A stretch of DNA of 64,000 nucleotides from Sesamum alatum (lineage: Eukaryota > Streptophyta > Magnoliopsida > Lamiales > Pedaliaceae): contig JACGWO010000005.1 of assembly GCA_034509735.1 (NCBI GenBank), positions 20,387,264-20,451,263 on the forward strand, in the 5' to 3' direction. The first letter of the stretch is position 1. Each line of letters starts with the position of its first letter. Of this stretch, positions 57,420-64,000 are shown piece after piece. The notes below the pieces were generated by a model, which worked only from the letters and a program-made list of their open reading frames with translations, was not told the DNA's origin and made no database searches. Both the position numbers and the translations under genes were made by a program.

Positions 57420-59030
57420 ATGAACACCAGATCAAGAGCGAGAAGCGTGAACATAGGGCAAGAGGACCCTGGCAGACGAGAGGAAGTGGAGCAGGGCCGC
57501 GCCCTGGCGAATCCGCCAGCACCAGTGCAGAGGATGGAGGACCAAGGGGAGGAGCAAGGCCGCACCCTGGAAAGTCCTCCACCATGAAACCGAGAGGAAG
57601 CAAGGCATGAGGAGGTTGAGGTCCCGCCACCTCAACCAGTAATCCAGATTACTCAAGAGGCCCTTCGGCAGATGATAGAAGAGGCGTCAGCTCAGGCTGC
57701 CGCGAGGGCCGTGGCTCAGTATATCGCTGGACAAGCAGCACCCCCACAACCCCTTCGCCATCTTGGGAGGGGACGTGAGGCACACGCAAGAGAACAGAGG
57801 CCTGAGGAGGCTTTTGAAGGCATGGACTTCGAGGAAGAGGTCAACAGCAGGGCCACGCAGCCCGAGGACGTTTTTTATCCTTCACCCCCACGGGGAGCGG
57901 GAGGAGATGAAAATTATTTCCTTCATCCATCACGTGGAGGGCGAGAAGATAATTTTGTTCCCCCTCAAGGGAGGAGGCCGCCAGCACAAGGAGGGGGATA
58001 TGACGAGAGAGAAGCCCCTTCCTTGCGTACCTTCCCTGACTCGTTGAGGCGTACGGGCTATCCGGCGCGACCTTTGGCAGTGGCGCCTCCTCGAAGGAGC
58101 CCATTCGCTCCCCATATCTTGGCAGAAGCTATTCATCTGGGAGTGAAGATTCCAAGTTTGACCGAGTATAGCGGAGTAGGAGACCCTCAGGATCACCTTG
58201 ACCGCTTTATGGCCAGAGCCGACCTGCTGGACATCAGCGACGCGACATATTGCAAATTATTTCGCACTACCCTTTCAGGAAAAGCCATGGCATGGTTTAA
58301 CCAGCTGCCACCCGGGACTATCGAGTCATTTGAACAGCTTTCGCAGCGCTTCTTGCACCACTTCTCGATCAACAGGCGGTACCCAAAGACCGCATCATAC
58401 TTGTTTACTATAGTCCAGCGGGAGAATGAAAGTTTGAGGGAATATGTGCAGCGCTTCTCGGAAGCAGTGCTAGAAGTCCCGCACGTCAATCCTGAGCTCC
58501 TGGCCAGCATTATGCAACAAAACTTAAGAAGAGGGCGTTTTAAGGAATCGATAGCAGGGAAGCCCTCAACGACTCAGGAAGAGCTATTGCTTCGTGCAGA
58601 GAAGTACATCCGGATTGAGGAAACAGTGGGATTGCGACCGGCAAATCCCCTTAAAAGGAAAGCTGATGAAGAAGAAAGGAGATTTCCTCCCAAGTCGGAG
58701 GGAATCCGGCGAGAAAGGAAGCCACCAATATCAGGGGAGTTAGTGAAGTATACCCCATTGAACACCCCGCGAGTCCAGATTCTCACCATAGCTGAACAAC
58801 AAGGGCTTGTGAGATGGCCCAATCCGATGAAGGATAATCCCCATAGAATGAAGTCTGATGAGTACTGTCACTTCCATAAGGATCGGGGCCATAGCACAGA
58901 GGAATGTCGTCATTTGAAAATAGAGATTGAGAAACTCATCCGACGCGGATACCTGAAGGAGTTCGTGGCCAAAATGAAACAGGGACCTCGAGAGGTCACC
59001 CGAGAAAACAAGCGGCCAGCGCCCGCCTAG
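57420..59030 (+). pseudogene. Tat gag with one in-frame stop
   Basis: Gag forms the virus-like particle and binds RNA. The start ATG at 57420 opens MNTRSRARSVNIGQ, 20 bases after the primer site. One TGA (57585-57587) interrupts the otherwise open frame, which then runs to TAG at 59028-59030. An acidic/low-complexity N-terminus is followed by the gag core (about 58150-58500): DPQDHLDRFMARAD, GKAMAWFNQLPPG, SYLFTIVQRENESLREYVQRF. Near the end come YTPLNTPRVQIL and YCHFHKDRGHSTEEC with a Cys/His motif. Full length would be about 536 residues, normal for Tat. Confidence 0.9.
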
Positions 59031-62005
59031 AGATAAGGGATAAGGAAGAAGAGGATCATGAGAAAAAAGATAACCTCCCGACAGCTGGAGTCATTGGAGT
59101 CATTTCTGGAGGCCCTGCGGGGGGAGATTCAGGACGAGCTAGGAAGGCGGCTGCCAGAGCAGCAGGAAACGTTTCTAATCAAGTAGCCTGCAGCGAGCTC
59201 AAGGGAGTACCTCGAGCACGTCTCGAGGGAGAAATAACATTCAATGATCAAGACTTGGAGGGGAATCTTCCCTCCTGCAACGAGGCAATTGTGGTGGCAG
59301 CGTCAGTATCGAACTTCTGGGTGAGAAAAATTCTGATTGACAGCGGGAGTTCAGCTGACATCCTGTTTTACAAGGCTTTTTCCCAAATGAGGATTGACAA
59401 CATACAACTCACGCCCGTCAATACCCCCTTGACCAGCTTCAGCGGAGATGTGGTCATGCCTTTAGGGGAAGCCACTTTGCCAATCTCGATTGGGTCATAT
59501 CCCAAGCGTGTGACCAGGTTTGTAAAATTCTTGGTGGTGGATGCACCTTCGGCCTACAATGCTATCTTGGGGAGGCCAAGCTTGAATCTCTTCCAGGCCG
59601 TGATATCCACTTATCACATGAAAGTGAAATTCCCCACACCAGAAGGAGTGGGAGAGATGGTGGGAGACAGAAAACAAGCCCGGGAGTGTTATGCCAGCAC
59701 GCTGAAATCGTCAGTGGAATGCCGTGAGAGGAATGGCGAAGGAAGCAGTGCTGGGTTGACCGAAAAGGAAACTCGAGAGAGAGAGTTGGGAAAGAGGAGC
59801 TCCATGGAGGAGCAAACAGAAGAAATCAGGAGAGAAGCCAAAAAGAAGAAGGTGGAGGAAGAGAGAATAGAAGCTTTTGAGGAGATCAAGATGGTTGAGC
59901 TCCTGGGTGACCCTACGAAGGCGTTAAAGGTAGGGTCGCTGTTAAGCGAGCAAATAGAACATGTCCTTGTCGATTTTTTGCAAAGATCAATAGACGCGTT
60001 TGCATGGAAGTTGTCCGATATGAAGGGAATAGACCCTGAAGTAATGGTCCACAAACTCAACGTGGATCCAAAAGTAAAGCCGGTGAAGCAGAAGAGGAGA
60101 GCATTTGGGGTAGAGAGGAACAAGATTATAAGCGAAGAGGTCGAGAAGCTTCTCCAAGTAGACTACATTCGGCCAGTGCACTACCCCGAATGGTTGGCCA
60201 ACGTGGTCCTTGTCCCAAAGAGCAATGGGAAGTGGAGGATGTGCATAGACTTCACCGATCTAAATCGAGCTTGCCCCAAGGACTCATATCCCTTGCCAAG
60301 GATTGATGCGCTAATTGACTCGACTTCAGGATGTGAGTTGATGAGCTTCTTGGATGCGTTTCAGGGCTATAATCAAATTCGACTAGCGCCCGAAGATCAA
60401 GAAAAGACGAGCTTTGTAACGGAGCAGGGCACATACTGCTACAGAGTGATGCCCTTCGGGCTGAAAAATGCGGGAGCTACATACCAGAGATTAGTAAATG
60501 GTATGTTCAAAAAGCAAATAGGGCGGAACATGGAAGTGTACATAGATGACATGCTAGTTGAAAGCCGTAAGAAGGAAGATCACGTAGTTGACCTCGAGGA
60601 ATGCTTTCGCACATTGGGAAGCTATGGGATGAAGCTGAACCCCGCAAAGTGCACCTTTGGAGTTCAGGGAGGAAAGTTCCTTGGATACATGGTATCTCAG
60701 AGAGGGATAGAGGCTAATCCAGAGAAAATTGAGGCCATTATGACTATGCAGCCTCCCCGGACGATAAAAGAAGTACAGAAACTGACAGGACGAATGGCAG
60801 CACTTAATCGCTTCATTTCGAGATCCTCAGAGCGAGGACTCCCATTCTTCAAGGTGTTAAGAAAGTTGGATGGCTTCACTTGGACGGAGCAATGTCAAGT
60901 TGCCTTTGACGAGTTGAAGAAGTATCTTGCTTCGCCGCCCCTGCTGACAAAGCCCGAGCCCGGGGAGACCTTGTTTATATACTTGTCCGTTTCGGAAGGA
61001 GCGGTCAGTTCAGTCCTCGTGAAGGAAGAAGGGCGTGAACATCGCCCCATATATTATGCAAGCAAGGCACTGCAAGGACCAGAACAGAGGTATGCGCAGA
61101 TTTAGAAGGTGGCTTTGGCCCTAGTTATCGCAGCGAGGAAGCTGCGTCCCTATTTTCAGTCACATCCTATAGCAGTTCTAACAAATCAACCCTTGAAGAG
61201 GGTATTGGCGGATCCCAACACATCTGGAAGAATGGTGAAATGGTCGGTAGAGTTGAGTGAGCATGGCATCACGTATCAGCCTAGACCTGCGATAAAGGCA
61301 CAAGCATTGACAGATTTCATCTCCGAATTGACGGAGGAAGAGGGCATCCAAGAGCAGAGGTGTTGGAAGATGTTTGTGGATGGCTCTTCCACATCGTTGG
61401 GAGGCGGAGCAGGAATATTACTCAAGAGCCCATATCAGGACACAATGCGCTACGCGATCCGCCTAGGGTTCGCTGCCTCAAATAATGAAGCCGAATACGA
61501 AGCACTCATCGCAGGAGGGAAGTTGGCCTTCGCGGCAGGGGCAAAACATGTGAAAGTATACAGTGATTCCCAGCTGGTCGTCAAGCAGGTAAATGGGGAG
61601 TTTGAGGCCAAGGGAGAGCAGATGGCTAAGTACTTGGCAAAAATACAAGAAGTAAGGAAGAAGTTTGACACATTCACTTTGGAGCAGATTCCAAGGACTG
61701 AGAATGAAGAAGCAGATCAGTTGGCTAAGCTAGCCAGTTCATTGGCTCCCCTGAAGAGCAGGAAGATAACATTGTGGAACCAAGAGCACCCGGATGTAAA
61801 CGAAGAGGAGAGTGAAATCTTGATGACACAAGGAGCTCCATCTGAGTGGATGGAGGAATTGGAAGCATATCTAAAATTTGGCAAAGTACCCCAGGATCCC
61901 AAGCAAGTTAGGACACTCCGTGCAAGAGCAGCTAGGTTTACCCTGATTGGCGGGGAGTTGTATAAAAGAGGATTCTCGCAGCCATACCTTAAGTGCATAA
62001 AATAA
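59024..62005 (+). pseudogene. Tat pol: protease, RT, RNase H and second RNase H, one nonsense codon
   Basis: The frame is offset from gag and open from the gag end. Protease has ILIDSGSSADILF (about 59330) and AILGRPSLN. RT (about 60170-60700) has NVVLVPKSNGKWRMC, motif A FLDAFQGYNQIRL, VMPFGLKNAGATYQRL and catalytic VYIDDMLV (about 60540), all present. RNase H follows (FTWTEQCQVAFDELKK, YLSVSEGAVSSVLV). TAG at 61103-61105 falls where relatives have glutamate, in QI-stop-KVALAL. The second RNase H domain is at about 61365-61740 (KMFVDGSSTS, NNEAEYEALIAG, VYSDSQLVV, NEEADQLAKLA). The frame ends at TAA in 62003-62005 through a frameshift. Confidence 0.92.
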
Positions 62006-63072
62006 GGACAAGGCAGAGTACATCTTGAGGGAAATCCACGAGGGAAGCTGCGGCAACCACTCAGGGGGTAGATCCCTAGCGCAGAAGGCCCTGAGGCAAG
62101 GGTATTTTTGGCCAACCATGCAAGCAGACGCCAGGGATTTAGTGAGGAAGTGCCGAAAGTGTCAAGAACAAGCAAATATTGCTCACATCCCAGCTGCGGA
62201 CATGCAACCCCTGCAGAGTCTTGCCCTTTCGACCAGTGGGGGATGGATATAGTAGGGAAGCTTCCCGGGCAACTGGCCAGCGAGAATACTTGCTAGTAGC
62301 AGTAGATTATTTTTTCGAAGTGGGTAGAAGCAGAGGCTCTAAGCAGGATTACAGAGAAGGAAGTCATCAGATTCGTCTGGAAAAATATCATATGTCGCTT
62401 TGGTATCCCCAAAGCCTTCGTGATGGACAATGGTACACAGTTTCAGGGATCTAAATTTCGCCAATGGTGTCAAGAGTTGAAGATAAAGCAGTACTTCACG
62501 TCGGTGGCAACGCCGCAATCCAATGGCCAAGCTGAAGTAACCAATCGGATAATTCTCCAGAATTTGAAGACAAGACTGGAAGAGGCCAAGGGCAATTGGG
62601 TCGAAGAGCTTCCAGGAGTACTTTGGGCATACCGAACCACCCCGCGCCGGAGCACAGGGGAAACTCCCTTCAGTCTAGTCTATGGACGGAAGCTGTCATC
62701 CCAGTGGAGATTGGGGAAGAAACACTCCGAGTGAAGTATTACGAGCCGACGAGCAACGGAGAGGAAAGGAGAGTCGACCTCGACTTTTTGGAGGAGCTAA
62801 GGAGTAGCGCGAACATCAGAACTGAAGCATACAAGACGTTGATGGCGAGAGCCTACAATGATAAAGTCAGACATCGAGATTTCCAAGTAGGCGACCTCGT
62901 TCTACGGAGGGCTGATGCTACAGGAAACATTGGGAAGCTAGACGCCAAATGAACCGGGCCGTATCAAGTGATTGAGATCCTGGGGAAAGGAACATACCGT
63001 TTGCAAAAGTTAGACGGAAAGGAGGTACCACGTACATGGAACGTGGTTAACCTAAAAAAGTATTTTATGTAA
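62006..63072 (+). pseudogene. Tat integrase, several frameshifts
   Basis: The HHCC zinc finger is at about 62030-62170 (REIHEGSCGNH, CRKCQEQA). The first catalytic aspartate is in PFDQWGMDIVGK (about 62225, shifted frame), the second in MDNGTQFQ (about 62425) and the glutamate in SNGQAEVTNR (about 62520). The C-terminal part has VGDLVLRRAD and, after TGA (62950-62952) replacing tryptophan, the GPYQV module, ending at TAA 63070-63072. Frames change near 62005, 62220, 62310 and 62690. Confidence 0.88.
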
Positions 63073-63232
63073 ACTTTTTCATGTTTTCAATTGTATGAAG
63101 TTTATCGTTCAATATTTCCTTGTAATTTACAATATGTTAAATGAAATGTTCTTTTTCGCAAATTCTGATCTCTCATATATTTTAAATTGTTACAAAAAAT
63201 AAAAAACAAAAAAAAAAAAAAAAATATAAGAA
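63073..63232 (+). other. Start of the 3' untranslated region
   Basis: AT-rich, including an A run near 63210-63225. No gene. Confidence 0.6.
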
Positions 63233-63511
63233 GAGAGGGACTGCCTCTCACCGGGGGACTGCCCCGAGACAAAAAAGAGAGGGATTGCCTCTCACCGGGG
63301 GACTGCCCCGAGACAAAAAAGAGAGGGACTGCCTCTCACCGGGGGACTGCCCCGAGACAAAAAGAGAGGGATTGCCTCTCACCGGGGGACTGCCCCGAGA
63401 CAAAAAAGAGAGGGACTGCCTCTCGCCGGGGGACTGCCCCGAGACAATAAGGAGAAGGACTGCTTCTCACCGGGGGACTGCCCCGATATTACAAAGGGAG
63501 GGACTGCCTCC
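63233..63511 (+). repeat. 44-bp tandem array in the 3' UTR
   Basis: About six units of 43-44 bp with the form GAGAGGGACTGCCTCTCACC then GGGGGACTGCCCCGAGACAA and a few A. Each contains two short inverted pairs (GAGAGGGACTGCCTCTC and GGGGACTGCCCC), so each unit could form hairpins. The last two units are diverged. Open frames across it are a by-product of the repeat period. Confidence 0.95.
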
Positions 63512-64000
63512 CTAACTATCCCCGGCCCCGGCTCGGCGGCGTGGAAGTCCTCCCCCACGGGACCCCGACGTTGTTCGAATTGTTCGACATAAGGCAGATG
63601 TTTTTTTTTTAAAAAAAAAAAAAGAGAGGAGGAAGAAAAAAAGGATCGAGACCTCGTTTTTTTTCCGGACGAAGAAAAGGAGTATTTTTTGAAAAAATAT
63701 TTTTGGAGACCCCAAGGCGGAGAACAGAAAATTAAATGAAGCAGTGAAAGACTAAATACCCGAGTTAAAGCGTTTCGACATTCTTATTTTTCTTTTTTTT
63801 GAGGAGACGACGAAGGCAAGAGGGTGCACAATGAAAAAATTGGGGATATGAGGCCTCCTATTTATATAAGACGGAAGAGTCCAAGTTGAAGAAGGAGTAA
63901 TGAAAGAGGAGAGTCCTGGCAGAAATACAATTCGTTTAAATAAAAAAGAGAGAGTTGGAAGAGAAGAAGGAATCCCAGATGGAATAAGAAGAGTAAAAAG
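63512..64000 (+). other. Continuing 3' region of the Tat element, no gene seen
   Basis: A GC-rich patch (63515-63570), then purine-rich sequence with A and T runs near 63600. No antisense gene start is recognised up to the window end. Confidence 0.5.

Larger units (their letters stand above)
57015..64000 (+). mobile_element. Ty3/gypsy Tat-type LTR retrotransposon, right end outside window
   Basis: Left LTR, primer site, gag, protease, RT, RNase H, second RNase H-like domain, integrase and a repeat-bearing 3' region all lie on the plus strand. The RT region is complete and only a few stops and frameshifts interrupt the coding, so this is the best-preserved LTR element here. No right LTR occurs before 64000. 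Whether it also has an opposite-strand gene cannot be seen within the window. Confidence 0.92.

Noticed and set aside
59689..60123. Minus-strand open frame of 144 codons
   Set aside because: Shadow of the plus-strand Tat pol.
63187..63515. Long open frames with repeated SPGDCPETK-like peptides
   Set aside because: Pure by-product of the 44-bp tandem array (several frames are open at once); no start context or homolog.
1..64000. A new host-encoded or defence-type gene system
   Set aside because: All readable coding sequence belongs to transposable elements or pseudogenes; no cluster of host genes is present. The only unusual gene is the antisense gene of the Tat element.

Overview
The window is a repeat-rich, gene-poor stretch of nuclear DNA from a flowering plant, probably a dicot. 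The background is AT-rich, and everything readable is a plant transposable element family: Ty1/copia and Ty3/gypsy Tat-type LTR retrotransposons, a 5'-truncated LINE, PIF/Harbinger, and hAT-, Mutator- and CACTA-like non-autonomous elements and Helitrons. I find no intact host gene, tRNA, rRNA or CRISPR array. Two weak exceptions are a Myb/SANT-like pseudogene (33.6-34.1 kb, minus) and a possible single terminal exon (46.89-46.98 kb, minus).

Layout. 1-408, 5110-5619 and 16776-17081 are pieces of one AT-rich segment ('copy 1'). It was split first by a decayed minus-strand copia element (409-5109) and then by an 11.2 kb minus-strand Tat element (5620-16775, exact 5-bp target duplication GTAAG). 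That Tat element carries gag, protease, RT, two RNase H-like domains and integrase, then a tandem-repeat 3' UTR. On the opposite strand it carries an extra spliced gene of the 'putative gypsy type transposon' family with its own TATA box, itself interrupted by a 1 kb hAT-like insertion. A LINE tail with a perfect 12-bp target duplication follows at 17082-17517.

From about 17.9 to 41.9 kb lies a large inverted duplication: arm A about 17931-31374, arm B 35322-41855, spacer 31375-35321. Copy 1 is a partly rearranged third copy. Insertions present in one arm and absent from the other (hAT 18243-18830, Mutator-like MITE 20193-20447, non-autonomous Tat element 24407-30643) show their own empty sites and order the events. 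The spacer holds Helitron ends and the Myb/SANT pseudogene.

Arm B is cut by a Tat 5' fragment (LTR, primer site, gag; 41856-~43010) that runs into the 3' part of a PIF/Harbinger element (transposase end plus Myb-like second gene, to ~45690). From 45.7 to 53.5 kb there is mostly nothing recognisable apart from a Mutator-like MITE with a 9-bp target duplication, a foldback split by a short Helitron, and an unexplained GC-richer patch at 48.94-49.37 kb. 53540-56486 is a copia element with LTRs and gag but no pol. 57015 to the window end is a plus-strand Tat element with nearly complete gag-pol carrying only a few breaks and a 44-bp tandem array in its 3' UTR; its right LTR lies outside.

The elements do not form a cooperating gene system. 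The genes within each one would make the particle, protease, reverse transcriptase and integrase for its own copying. None of the LTR elements seen here encodes an intact set, so any movement would need proteins from other copies.
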